This document shows positions 1 to 8,315 of a stretch of DNA of 64,000 nt, in pieces. Every line of letters begins with the position of its first letter. Position 1 is the first letter of the stretch. The DNA lies in the NCBI RefSeq assembly GCF_034048115.1, contig NZ_CP139145.1, forward strand, positions 1,240,001-1,304,000, written 5' to 3'. Source of the DNA: Pseudarthrobacter sp. IC2-21 (lineage in GTDB: Bacteria; Actinomycetota; Actinomycetes; Actinomycetales; Micrococcaceae). The notes under the pieces were generated by a model, which ran no database searches, had not been told where the DNA came from, and saw nothing but the letters and a program-made list of their open reading frames with translations. The position numbers and the translations under genes were made by a program.

Positions 1-801
1 TCGGGGGAGTCCAAGGCGACCGGCAACATTTTCGAGCAGAAGGGCCTGGTGCACATCACCCCGTCCGCAACCAACCCCGGCCTTACTGAGAACGGCTGGA
101 CCACGTTCTTCCGCGGCCTGGGTAACGACGCCGTCCAGGGCCCGGCTGCCGCCAAGTTCCTGACCGGCAAGCTGGGCGCCAAGAAGGTTTACCTCGTTCA
201 GGACGACTCCGATTACGGCATCGGACTTGGCACGTCAACCTCCGCCGGGCTCGGCAGTGCACTGGTCGGGACCGAGAAGGTCACCACCGGCCAGAAGGAC
301 TTCTCGGCAGTGATCTCCAAGATCATGAACGCCAAGGCCGATGCTGTGTTCTACTCCGGCTACTACGCTGAGGGCGCACCGTTCGACCAGCAGCTCTCGG
401 GCAAGGGGTTCACCGGCACCTTCGTGGCACCTGATGGTGTGAAGGATGATCAGTTCATCAAGCAGGCCGGTGACGCTTCCAACAACGCGTACTTCACCTG
501 CCCGTGCATCCCTGGCGAACTGATTCCCGATTTCGCCTCTGCCTATAAGGAAGTCTCGAAGGGCGCCGAGCCGGGAACCTATTCCATCGAGGGCTACGAC
601 GCGGCTACGGTGCTCCTGTCGGGTATCGACGCCGGTAAGCAGTCCCGGGCCGACCTTCTGTCCTGGGTCAAGACCTATGACAAGGACGGCCTGAGCAAGC
701 ACTACAAGTGGGACGCCAAGGGCGAGCTCCAGGCACCGACTGTGTACGGCTACAAGGTCGAGAACGGCAAGATCGTTCCGATTGGACCAATCGGCGAGTA
801 G
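1..801 (+). CDS. livK: Branched-chain amino-acid ABC transporter substrate-binding protein (5' end cut by window)
   Basis: The reading frame is open from base 1, so the signal peptide and first lobe lie outside the window; 266 residues are visible. The visible part is the type I periplasmic-binding (Leu/Ile/Val-binding) fold: a 'VYLVQDDSDYG' strand and loop, a 'DAVFYSGYYAEGAPF' ligand-lobe segment and the late 'YSIEGYDAATVLL' stretch typical of LivK/LivJ. The mature protein should be a lipid-anchored extracellular receptor delivering branched-chain amino acids or related ligands to LivHM. It is followed by livH, livM, livG and livF on the same strand, but a strong intrinsic terminator separates it from livH. 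Ligand specificity cannot be read from the sequence; amide or urea-type ligands are possible in this family. Confidence 0.93.
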   Translation, partial: SGESKATGNIFEQKGLVHITPSATNPGLTENGWTTFFRGLGNDAVQGPAAAKFLTGKLGAKKVYLVQDDSDYGIGLGTSTSAGLGSALVGTEKVTTGQKDFSAVISKIMNAKADAVFYSGYYAEGAPFDQQLSGKGFTGTFVAPDGVKDDQFIKQAGDASNNAYFTCPCIPGELIPDFASAYKEVSKGAEPGTYSIEGYDAATVLLSGIDAGKQSRADLLSWVKTYDKDGLSKHYKWDAKGELQAPTVYGYKVENGKIVPIGPIGE

Positions 802-821
802 TCGCCGCCTTAGAGTAAACC

Positions 822-859
822 GGCTGTGGGGCCAGCATTAGCCGGCCCCACAGCCTTTT
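822..859 (+). terminator. Intrinsic terminator between livK and livH
   Basis: Perfect 12-bp arms GGCTGTGGGGCC (822-833) and GGCCCCACAGCC (844-855) around a 10-nt loop, followed by TTTT. It lies 21 nt after the livK stop and before livH, so it probably lets the binding protein be made in excess over the permease. Confidence 0.85.
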
Positions 860-888
860 CCTGACCTAACGCCTGACAGGAAGTCCTG

Positions 889-1893
889 ATGCTCCCACTC
901 CTCGTCCACCTGCCGCTGGAAAACGACTGGATCTCTTTCGACGTCCCGTCCCTCATGGAGAATTTCTGGAGCGCAACGTTTGACGGACTGACGTTCGGTG
1001 CCATTTACGCACTCGTGGCGCTGGGCTACACGTTGGTCTACGGCGTCCTGAATCTCATCAACTTTGCGCACTCGGAAGTATTCATCGTGGGCTGCTACGC
1101 AGTCTTCTTCACCCTCAGCGGCTTGGGCTTCGGCCCGTCGGTCCCGCGGCTGGACATCTGGGCCATCATCCTGAACCTCATCCTTGCCCTGGTGGTGGCC
1201 ATGGTTGCGTCCGCCCTGACAGCTTTCGTCCTTGAGCGCGTGGCCTACAAGCCGCTCCGGAAGCGAAACGCCCCGCGCCTCGTCTTCCTGATTACCGCCA
1301 TCGGAGCATCGTTCACCATCCAGTACCTGATCTACCTGTGGCGCGGTCCCAGCCCGGAGCTGGCACTGACCATGTTCCGGCCCACCCCCATCTTCGATAT
1401 CTTCGGAACCATCGTGGATTCCCAGCAGCTGGTCATCATCATCGCCGCCGTGATCATGATGGTGGCAACCGAGCGCTTTATCCGGAAATCGCGGACCGGC
1501 CGCGGCATCCGTGCCGTAGCCCAGGACCCTGACACCGCGACGCTCATGGGCGTCAATAAAGAACGCATCATCATCACCACCTTTGTGATCGGTGGCCTGC
1601 TTGCCGGAGCCGCGGCACTGTTCTACGTTATGAAAATCCCCTCCGGGGTGCAGTACAGCGGCGGCTTCGTTCTGGGCATCAAGGCGTTCGCAGCCGCTGT
1701 CCTGGGCGGCATCGGCAATGTCCGGGGTGCGCTCCTGGGCGGTCTGCTCCTGGGCCTCATCGGCAACTATGGCCAGATCCTGCTCGGAAATTCGCAGTGG
1801 ACCGACGTGGTGGCCTTCGTGGTCCTGGTCCTGGTCCTCCTGCTGCGACCGCAGGGAATTCTCGGCACTGCCCTGGGAAGGAGCAAAGCATGA
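889..1893 (+). CDS. livH: Branched-chain amino-acid ABC transporter permease LivH
   Basis: 334-residue polytopic membrane protein of the LivH family (BPD_transp_2). The segment 'GYTLVYGVLNLINFAHSE' near residue 50 is the family hallmark, followed by about eight hydrophobic spans and the late 'AVLGGIGNVRGALLGGLLLG' block. With LivM it forms the membrane channel for branched-chain amino-acid uptake. The ATG is preceded by AGGAAG, and the stop overlaps the livM start as ATGA, implying translational coupling. The N-terminus carries about 25 extra residues before the first span compared with E. coli LivH as I remember it. Confidence 0.93.
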   Translation: MLPLLVHLPLENDWISFDVPSLMENFWSATFDGLTFGAIYALVALGYTLVYGVLNLINFAHSEVFIVGCYAVFFTLSGLGFGPSVPRLDIWAIILNLILALVVAMVASALTAFVLERVAYKPLRKRNAPRLVFLITAIGASFTIQYLIYLWRGPSPELALTMFRPTPIFDIFGTIVDSQQLVIIIAAVIMMVATERFIRKSRTGRGIRAVAQDPDTATLMGVNKERIIITTFVIGGLLAGAAALFYVMKIPSGVQYSGGFVLGIKAFAAAVLGGIGNVRGALLGGLLLGLIGNYGQILLGNSQWTDVVAFVVLVLVLLLRPQGILGTALGRSKA

Positions 1894-3146
1894 GCATGAT
1901 AGACGGACCCACCCCGCTTCCGGAGGCAGCATCGGCCCAGGCCGCGGCGGAACGCGAGGCCGAAACCATCGGACCCGGAAGCAGCGTCACGCCGGAAAAG
2001 CGCGGCCGCCGCGGGATTTTCGGATCCTGGGGCGAGCGGTGGAATGCCCTGTCCCGCCAACAGCAATGGGCGTTCCTTATTGTGGTTGTGGTCCTGGCCT
2101 ACCTGCTGCCGCTCATCAACCCGCCCATCATCACCACAGAGCCGGGCAACAACTTCGCCCTGGCCTGCTTCGACATGGCACGGTTCGCGCTCATCGCCGT
2201 CGGACTGAACGTGGTGGTGGGCTACGCCGGCCTGCTGGACCTTGGGTATGTGGCCTTCTTCGCCGTTGGATCCTACTGCGCAGCCATGCTGACCAGCCCG
2301 GACTCGCCGTTCCTGCACATCCCGTACCTGTGGACCATCCCGGTTGCCATGGCCGTGACCATGTTCTTTGGCGTGGTCCTGGGCGTTCCCACCCTCCGGC
2401 TACGCGGCGACTACCTGGCGATCGTCACCCTGGGGTTCGGCGAGATTGTCCGCATCCTTGCCACGCTCATTCCGGCCATGAAGGGCCAGGTGGGGTTTCA
2501 GAACGTTGGCCATCCTCCTGGCACCGAGGCTGACGGCACCCCCATCTTTTCCAACTCCAACGGCGTGCCCTGGTACTGGCTGACACTGACCATCATCATC
2601 ATCATCACGCTGCTGGTGGGCAACCTTGAGCGCAGCCGCGTGGGCCGCGCCTGGATTGCCATCCGGGAGGATGAGGACGCAGCAGAAATCATGGGCGTGC
2701 CCACGTTCAAATACAAAGTGTGGGCGTTCGCCATCGGGGCGGCCATCGGCGGACTCTCGGGTGCCCTGTTTGCGGGCCAGGTGGGGTTCGTGAACAACCA
2801 GAAATTCGACGTCACCACCTCCATCCTGTTCCTTGCCGCGGTGGTCCTCGGCGGGGCAGGCAACAAGGTCGGAGCTATTCTCGGCGGCGCCCTGGTGAGC
2901 TACATTCCGTTGCGCTTTACCGCGATCGCGGAATACAAGTACCTCATTTTCGGCATCGCCCTGGTCCTCATTATGATCTTCCGATCCCAGGGCCTGCTGC
3001 CCGCCCGGCAGCGGCTGCTCGCCTATGGGCGGACGGCCTACAAAAAGATAGCCAGCAAGGAAGGTGCCGGCCCGTCATCGCCCGCCGCGCCACCCGGGGC
3101 CGGTGCACGGCCCGGACCGGCCAGTGAGAAAGGAGCACAGGCATGA
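1890..3146 (+). CDS. livM: Branched-chain amino-acid ABC transporter permease LivM
   Basis: 418-residue LivM-type permease, partner of LivH. I chose the ATG at 1890 because it has GGAAGGAG upstream and overlaps the livH stop (ATGA); the longer open frame from 1797 runs inside livH. The core shows 'VGLNVVVGYAGLLDLGYVAFFAVGSY' around residue 105 (quoted only as a landmark of the family) and a final 'AVVLGGAGNKVGAILGGALV' span. Both ends are extended: about 50 polar residues before the first span, and a cytoplasmic Pro/Ala/Gly-rich tail after 'QGLLPARQRL'. The stop overlaps livG, again as ATGA. Confidence 0.92.
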   Translation: MSMIDGPTPLPEAASAQAAAEREAETIGPGSSVTPEKRGRRGIFGSWGERWNALSRQQQWAFLIVVVVLAYLLPLINPPIITTEPGNNFALACFDMARFALIAVGLNVVVGYAGLLDLGYVAFFAVGSYCAAMLTSPDSPFLHIPYLWTIPVAMAVTMFFGVVLGVPTLRLRGDYLAIVTLGFGEIVRILATLIPAMKGQVGFQNVGHPPGTEADGTPIFSNSNGVPWYWLTLTIIIIITLLVGNLERSRVGRAWIAIREDEDAAEIMGVPTFKYKVWAFAIGAAIGGLSGALFAGQVGFVNNQKFDVTTSILFLAAVVLGGAGNKVGAILGGALVSYIPLRFTAIAEYKYLIFGIALVLIMIFRSQGLLPARQRLLAYGRTAYKKIASKEGAGPSSPAAPPGAGARPGPASEKGAQA

Positions 3147-4075
3147 GCGAGCAGAACGCCACGGGCGGAGCGAAGCATGCGGCGGCAACGGAAGCGGGGG
3201 TACAGCCCGGACCTGATGTGGCAGCACTGGCCGATGCGGGGGTTGAGGCGGAGCTTGCCGAAATGGTGGCGCCGGACCGGGAAATCACCGCCAAAGTGGG
3301 CGAGAACATCGTGGAGGTGAAAAACCTCACCATCAAGTTCGGCGGGCTGGTGGCGCTGGACAACATCAGCTTCGACATCAAGCGGGGAGAGATCCTTGGG
3401 CTGATCGGGCCCAACGGAGCCGGTAAGACCACCTGCTTCAACGCCATGACCGGGGTGTACAAGCCCACCAGCGGGCAGGTGGTCCTCGAAGGCCAGGTCA
3501 TCAACGGGCTGAAGCAGCACAAGATCACCAGGCTGGGGCTTTCACGCACCTTCCAGAACATCCGCCTCTTCGGCGAGATGACAGCCCTGGAAAACGTCGT
3601 GGTCGGCCTGGACGCCCGCCACCGCACCAGCGTCGGCGGCGCGCTGCTGAGGTTGCCCACCCACATCAGGGAGGAAAAATCGGCGATCGAACGCGGCATG
3701 GCCCTGCTCGATTTTGTGGGGATTGCCGACCACGCGCACTTTCTGTCCCGCCACCTTCCCTACGGGTATCAGCGCCGCCTGGAGATCGCCCGGGCGCTGG
3801 CCACGGATCCAAAGGTCCTGTGCCTGGACGAGCCGGCCGCAGGCTTCAACCCGGCGGAAAAGGAAGAGCTGATGGCCCTGATCCGGACCATCCGCGACGA
3901 GGGCTACACGGTGCTGCTCATTGAGCACGATATGAAGCTGGTCATGGGTGTAACGGACCGGATTGTTGTCCTGGAATTCGGCAAGAAGATTGCCGACGGC
4001 CTGCCACGGGCCATTCGTGAAGATCCGCGGGTTGTTGCGGCCTACCTGGGGGAGCCCGAAGATGACGTTGCTTGA
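3143..4075 (+). CDS. livG: Branched-chain amino-acid ABC transporter ATP-binding protein LivG
   Basis: 310-residue ABC ATPase. Walker A 'GPNGAGKTT' lies near residue 90, the signature region reads 'LPYGYQRRLEIARAL', which is the usual LivG variant of LSGGQ, and Walker B is 'VLCLDEPAAGFNP'. It energises LivHM together with LivF. The family is normally about 255 residues; here about 55 Ala/Glu-rich residues precede the ABC fold, and no good internal start with a ribosome site replaces the ATG at 3143, which is coupled to livM. The end overlaps livF by 14 nt. Confidence 0.93.
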   Translation: MSEQNATGGAKHAAATEAGVQPGPDVAALADAGVEAELAEMVAPDREITAKVGENIVEVKNLTIKFGGLVALDNISFDIKRGEILGLIGPNGAGKTTCFNAMTGVYKPTSGQVVLEGQVINGLKQHKITRLGLSRTFQNIRLFGEMTALENVVVGLDARHRTSVGGALLRLPTHIREEKSAIERGMALLDFVGIADHAHFLSRHLPYGYQRRLEIARALATDPKVLCLDEPAAGFNPAEKEELMALIRTIRDEGYTVLLIEHDMKLVMGVTDRIVVLEFGKKIADGLPRAIREDPRVVAAYLGEPEDDVA

Positions 4076-4775
4076 AGTTGAAGGGATTTCTGTCCACTAC
4101 GGGCGCATCCGCGCCATCCGGGACATGTCCTTCACGGTCAACGAGGGGGAAGTGGTTTCCCTGATCGGCGCCAACGGGGCCGGTAAGACAACCACAATGA
4201 AAACCATCTCCGGAATCCTTAACCCCTCGGCCGGCAAGATCACCTTTGCCGGTGAGGACATCACCAGGATGAAGGCGCATATCCGGGTGGTCCGCGGTAT
4301 TTCCCAGGCCCCGGAGGGTCGCGGGATCTTCCCCGGAATGACGGTCATGGAAAATTTGGACATGGGAACCTTCGGCAGGAAGGACAGAAGCGGCGTGCCG
4401 CAGGATCTGGAGCGGGTGTTTGACCTCTTTCCCCGCCTGAAGGAACGGATCAAACAGTACGGCGGCACCATGTCCGGCGGCGAGCAGCAGATGCTGGCGA
4501 TCGGCCGGGCCCTGATGTCCGATCCCAAACTGCTTCTCCTTGACGAGCCCTCCATGGGACTGGCACCGCAGTTCATCCGCCAGATTTTCAAGATCATCAA
4601 GGAGATCAACAACCAGGGGACCACGGTTCTGATGGTCGAACAGAACGCCAACCAGGCACTGGCCGGCGCCCACCGCGCCTTCGTCCTGGAGACGGGCGAG
4701 ATCACCCACAGCGGCACCGGAAAGGAGCTGCTGGCGAATCCGGCCATCAAGGAGGCGTACCTGGGCGTGGGCTGA
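4062..4775 (+). CDS. livF: Branched-chain amino-acid ABC transporter ATP-binding protein LivF
   Basis: 237-residue ABC ATPase, the second nucleotide-binding subunit of the Liv system. It shows Walker A 'GANGAGKTTT', signature 'MSGGEQQMLAIGRAL', Walker B 'LLLLDEPSMGLAP' and the switch-His region 'VLMVEQNA'. The start at 4062 gives MTLLEVEGISVHYG, the standard LivF N-terminus, with GGGGGAG upstream; the frame also opens at 3963 inside livG, which I discount. It is the last gene of the liv cluster. Confidence 0.94.
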   Translation: MTLLEVEGISVHYGRIRAIRDMSFTVNEGEVVSLIGANGAGKTTTMKTISGILNPSAGKITFAGEDITRMKAHIRVVRGISQAPEGRGIFPGMTVMENLDMGTFGRKDRSGVPQDLERVFDLFPRLKERIKQYGGTMSGGEQQMLAIGRALMSDPKLLLLDEPSMGLAPQFIRQIFKIIKEINNQGTTVLMVEQNANQALAGAHRAFVLETGEITHSGTGKELLANPAIKEAYLGVG

Positions 4776-4860
4776 AAGCGGGCCGGCCGGATCACGGTTG
4801 GGTCTCGAGCCATCTGAAGAGGGAACTTATCGCTGCCCGGGTGCGTGGTAATTGGTAACG

Positions 4861-4877
4861 TGAACCTTAAAGGTTCA
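4861..4877. promoter_or_regulatory. Perfect 8-1-8 palindrome upstream of the Bax-inhibitor gene
   Basis: TGAACCTT-A-AAGGTTCA, an exact dyad with a one-base centre, ends 31 nt before the start of the 4909 gene. It is either a dimeric repressor site or a short RNA hairpin. The binding factor is unknown. Confidence 0.5.
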
Positions 4878-4908
4878 GAATCAACCCCTTACTTGGAGGA
4901 CACCAGCA

Positions 4909-5817
4909 ATGGCACTTGGCGGAAACCCGATCTTCAACGGAAAGAACTTCCGTGGAGCAACGCAGGCACCGCGTGTCCCGCAGGCGCCTTACGGGCAGGG
5001 CCAGTACGGTCAGCAGCCCTATGGACAGCAGGCCTTCGGCCGTGCTCCCGGCCAGGTCATGGATGGCCAGGCCGGTTACGCCCAGCAGGGCATGACCACC
5101 GAACAACTGCAGCAGATGTACAACCAGCCCGCTGCGGGTCCGGCCGACACCGGCCGGATGACGTTCGACGACGTCATCGTCAAGACTGCCGCCTGCCTCG
5201 GTGTCCTTCTGGTGGGGGCCGCCGTCACCATGTTCGTCAGCATGGGGCTTGCCAGCATGCTGATGATTGTCGGCGCGCTGGGCGGTTTCGTCCTGGCGAT
5301 GGTGAACACCTTCAAGAAGCAGCCCTCACCGGCCCTGATCCTCGCCTACGCCGGGCTGGAAGGCCTGTTCCTCGGCGGCCTCACCCGCGTGCTGGACACG
5401 ATGTACCCGGGCGTGGGCCTGCAGGCCGTCATTGGCACGCTGTCCGTGTTTGCCGTAACCCTGGTCCTGTTCAAGAGCGGGAAGGTCCGCGCGACACCCA
5501 AGGCCATGCGCTTCTTTATGATCGCCATGGTGGGTTACGCGCTCTTCTCTGTGGTCAACCTCGTCATGATGCTGACCGGTCTGACCACCGAACCGTTCGG
5601 TCTCCGCAGCGGCGTCATCGGCGTGGCCATCGGCGTCCTCGCCATCGGCCTGGCGGCGTTCTCCCTGGTCATGGACTTCACCAGCATTGAGGCCGGCGTC
5701 AGGAACGGCGCCCCGCAGCGGTTCTCCTGGACCGCGGCGTTCGGTCTGACTGTCACCCTGGTGTGGCTGTACGTGGAAATCATCCGCCTCCTGGCCATTC
5801 TGCGGGGCGACGACTAG
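4909..5817 (+). CDS. Bax inhibitor-1/YccA family membrane protein
   Basis: 302 residues. About 75 N-terminal residues are rich in Gln, Gly, Pro and Tyr with 'YGQGQYGQQPYGQQ' repeats and are probably disordered in the cytoplasm. They are followed by seven hydrophobic spans of the Bax1-I type ('VVNLVMMLTGLTTEPFGLRS', 'LVMDFTSIEAGVRNGAPQRF', 'VTLVWLYVEIIRLL'). The acidic pair after the sixth span ('MDFTSIE') and the C-terminal Asp pair match residues implicated in pH-sensing calcium leak in BsYetJ; transport itself is not shown here. The ATG has TTGGAGGA upstream. It is monocistronic: a palindrome precedes it and a terminator follows. Confidence 0.9.
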   Translation: MALGGNPIFNGKNFRGATQAPRVPQAPYGQGQYGQQPYGQQAFGRAPGQVMDGQAGYAQQGMTTEQLQQMYNQPAAGPADTGRMTFDDVIVKTAACLGVLLVGAAVTMFVSMGLASMLMIVGALGGFVLAMVNTFKKQPSPALILAYAGLEGLFLGGLTRVLDTMYPGVGLQAVIGTLSVFAVTLVLFKSGKVRATPKAMRFFMIAMVGYALFSVVNLVMMLTGLTTEPFGLRSGVIGVAIGVLAIGLAAFSLVMDFTSIEAGVRNGAPQRFSWTAAFGLTVTLVWLYVEIIRLLAILRGDD

Positions 5818-5862
5818 CACCCGGGCGGGATACCGCCGTCGTCAGCACCCACCACTACGGGA

Positions 5863-5910
5863 GGGCTCCCGCACAGTGCCGCGCGCACGTGCGGGAGCCC
5901 TGTCGTTTTT
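5863..5910 (+). terminator. Intrinsic terminator after the Bax-inhibitor gene
   Basis: Perfect 12-bp arms GGGCTCCCGCAC (5863-5874) and GTGCGGGAGCCC (5889-5900), then TGTCG and TTTTT (5906-5910). Confidence 0.85.
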
Positions 5911-5989
5911 GTACCCGGCCGTGAGGGTTCCGGCGAACCCTTGCAGGGCGTGGGGTGTTTCGCCGTGGCAGCAGCCGGGAGAGCCCCTG

Positions 5990-5995
5990 TACGGT
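5990..5995 (+). promoter_or_regulatory. -10 element for a probable leaderless start (epimerase)
   Basis: TACGGT lies 7 nt before the ATG at 6003, with no Shine-Dalgarno. Transcription would begin at or next to the start codon. Confidence 0.45.
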
Positions 5996-6002
5996 GGTGC
6001 TC

Positions 6003-6962
6003 ATGACCTCCAGTACAGCCCCGGACGCCAGCGCTGCCTCCGGGCCCCATAAATATGCCACGGGCCGTCAGTATGAGATCCGCAGGGCTGATGCCCTTGC
6101 GGTGGTCACCGAACTGGCGGCCGGGCTCCGGCTGTACAGCCGCGGCGGTGTGCAACTCACGGAGACGTATGGGGATGCCGAAATTTCTCCCGGAGCCGCC
6201 GGAATCACTCTGGCCCCCTGGGCAAACAGGGTAGAGGACGGGATCTGGTACCTCAACGGCAAGAAGCAGCAGCTCGACATCACCGAGGTTTCGCGGAACA
6301 ACGCCAGCCACGGGCTGCTCCGCAACTCCGCCTACAACCTCGTTGATGAGTCGCAGTATTCGGTGACCCTGGAGGCGACGGTGTTCCCCCAGCACGGTTA
6401 TCCCTTCCTGGTCCGGCACCGCGTGCAGTACCTGCTGACGGAGGATCTGGGCCTGGAAGTCAGGCAGACCCTGATCAACGACTCCGCCGTCCCCGCGCCG
6501 TTCGTGCTGGGGGCGCACCCGTACCTGCGGCTGGGTGACGCGGACGTGGAGAACCTGGTCCTGACTGTCGCTGCGGAAAGCCGCCTGGTGGCGGATGCGC
6601 GGCTGATTCCGCGCAGCTCGGAGCCGGTCAGCGGGGACAGCGACTTCCGCGCGGGCCAGCGGGTCGGGGACCTTGACATTGATGTGGCACTGACTGACCT
6701 GACGTTCGACGGCGGTGCGGCGCGCCACACGCTCTCGGCCGCCGACGGGCGCAGTGTGTCGCTGTGGCAGGACGAAGCGTGCGGCTACGTGCACGTTTTT
6801 GTGACAACCGAACTGCCGGGGCGGTCCAAGGCCGTCGCCATCGAACCCATGACCGGTCCCGCCAACGCCTTCAACTCCGGCGACGGACTGCGGTGGCTGC
6901 CGGCGGACGGGTCCTTCACCATGACCTGGGGGATCGATGCCGTGTTGGACGGTGCCGGGTAG
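6003..6962 (+). CDS. Aldose 1-epimerase family protein
   Basis: 319 residues of the galactose-mutarotase-like fold, interconverting anomers of an aldose in the cytoplasm. Visible landmarks are 'LAPWANRVEDG', the first active-site His in 'NASHGLLRN', the second in 'GAHPYLRLG', and the late Glu of 'AIEPMTGPANAF'. The start at 6003 gives MTSSTAPDAS; the frame is open further upstream to 5955, but that part encodes a non-conserved sequence. No sugar-utilisation genes are adjacent, so the substrate is undetermined. Confidence 0.88.
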   Translation: MTSSTAPDASAASGPHKYATGRQYEIRRADALAVVTELAAGLRLYSRGGVQLTETYGDAEISPGAAGITLAPWANRVEDGIWYLNGKKQQLDITEVSRNNASHGLLRNSAYNLVDESQYSVTLEATVFPQHGYPFLVRHRVQYLLTEDLGLEVRQTLINDSAVPAPFVLGAHPYLRLGDADVENLVLTVAAESRLVADARLIPRSSEPVSGDSDFRAGQRVGDLDIDVALTDLTFDGGAARHTLSAADGRSVSLWQDEACGYVHVFVTTELPGRSKAVAIEPMTGPANAFNSGDGLRWLPADGSFTMTWGIDAVLDGAG

Positions 6963-7002
6963 TCGTTTCGCATAAGGGCCGGAGCTGAGGAAGTATTAGG
7001 TT

Positions 7003-8268
7003 ATGACGCCAGCTGAGGACGCCACCCCATCCACTTCAATGCCGCCGCGCATCCGGGCGGACCGGGAGCTCGAGCAGGACATTCCCTACGGGGTCCGCAT
7101 CGCGGCCTCGTGGGCCTGGCGCGTCGGGCTCATCCTGGTGGTGGGCGGCGCCCTGATCTGGCTGCTCAGCCGGATCAGCTTCCTGATCATTCCGGTCATG
7201 GTGGCAGCGCTCCTTGCCGGGCTGCTGAGCCCCGTGGTGCGCTGGTTGCGCAGCAAACGGCTGCCGAACGGTGCCGCCGTGGCCATCACCGTGCTCGGCT
7301 TCCTAGGCCTGATCGTGGGTGCGCTTGCCCTCGTTGGACGTCAATTGATTTCGGGCTTCGACGAACTGTGGTCCCAGGCCCTGGCAGGCGTGCAACAGAT
7401 CCAGGACTGGCTCGCCGACGGACCGCTTCACCTCACGGCGGACCAGATCGACCAGTACCTTAAGGAAGCTACCTCTGCCCTGCAAAACAACAGCAGCAGC
7501 ATCCTCAGCGGAGCGCTGTCCTTCGGCAGCACGGCCGGGCACTTCGCCGCAGGCCTGGTGCTGGCCCTTTTCATCCTCATATTCTTCCTGCTGGAGGGCG
7601 ACCGGATCTGGGCCTTCATTGTGCGGCTGCTGCCGAAGAAGGCCCGCGCCGCCGCGTTCGGCGCAGGACGCAAAGGCTGGGCCTCCATGGTCAGCTATGC
7701 GCGGATCCAGATGTTTGTCGCCTTCGTGGACGCGGTGGGGATCGGCGTGGGAGCCGCCATTATCGGGGTTCCGCTGGCCCTGCCGCTGAGCGTACTCGTG
7801 TTCATTGGTTCGTTCATCCCGGTGGTCGGCGCACTCGTTACCGGCGCCATCGCCGTCCTGCTGGCGCTCGTGGCCAACGGCCCGGTCAACGCCCTGATCA
7901 TGCTGGCCATCGTGCTCCTGGTCCAGCAGCTGGAGAGCCACATCCTGCAACCCTTGGTCATGGGCAAGGCTGTATCCCTGCATCCGGTGGCGGTCATCCT
8001 CAGTGTGGCGGCCGGATCTTACCTGGCAGGCATCCCCGGGGCGCTGTTCTCAGTGCCTATTCTTGCCGTAGCAAACACCGCAATTCGATACATCGCTGCC
8101 AGAACGTGGGAACATGAACAAGTGCTGGTAACCCCCGAAGGGCCAGTGACGCTTGGCCCGGACACTGATGACACCATCAGGGAAGTCCGGCCGCCGGACG
8201 TCCGGTCCTTCCGTGGCGAGGAGGCCGCAGCCAGCACAGACGCATCCAATCCGGAGGGCAAGGCCTGA
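7003..8268 (+). CDS. AI-2E family transporter (PF01594-type permease)
   Basis: 421 residues with about eight hydrophobic spans. The arrangement is two N-terminal spans, a long amphipathic stretch (about residues 105-165), then a dense C-terminal membrane block containing 'SFIPVVGALVTGAIAVLLAL' and 'LVQQLESHILQPLVMGKAV', the latter diagnostic of the TqsA/PerM/YhhT family. Members export small molecules or act as Na+/H+ antiporters, so the AI-2 label is historical. GAGGAAG precedes the ATG by 9 nt. The C-terminal 60 residues are polar and probably cytoplasmic. Confidence 0.9.
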   Translation: MTPAEDATPSTSMPPRIRADRELEQDIPYGVRIAASWAWRVGLILVVGGALIWLLSRISFLIIPVMVAALLAGLLSPVVRWLRSKRLPNGAAVAITVLGFLGLIVGALALVGRQLISGFDELWSQALAGVQQIQDWLADGPLHLTADQIDQYLKEATSALQNNSSSILSGALSFGSTAGHFAAGLVLALFILIFFLLEGDRIWAFIVRLLPKKARAAAFGAGRKGWASMVSYARIQMFVAFVDAVGIGVGAAIIGVPLALPLSVLVFIGSFIPVVGALVTGAIAVLLALVANGPVNALIMLAIVLLVQQLESHILQPLVMGKAVSLHPVAVILSVAAGSYLAGIPGALFSVPILAVANTAIRYIAARTWEHEQVLVTPEGPVTLGPDTDDTIREVRPPDVRSFRGEEAAASTDASNPEGKA

Positions 8269-8315
8269 CCAGCCTGCCGGCCGCCGGAGCCGAACCCACC
8301 CAAGGAGAACAGTCC

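Noticed and set aside
838..1932. 364-codon minus-strand open frame opposite livH
   Set aside because: Shadow of livH with Asp/Glu/His/Gln-rich, domain-free sequence typical of GC-rich antisense frames.
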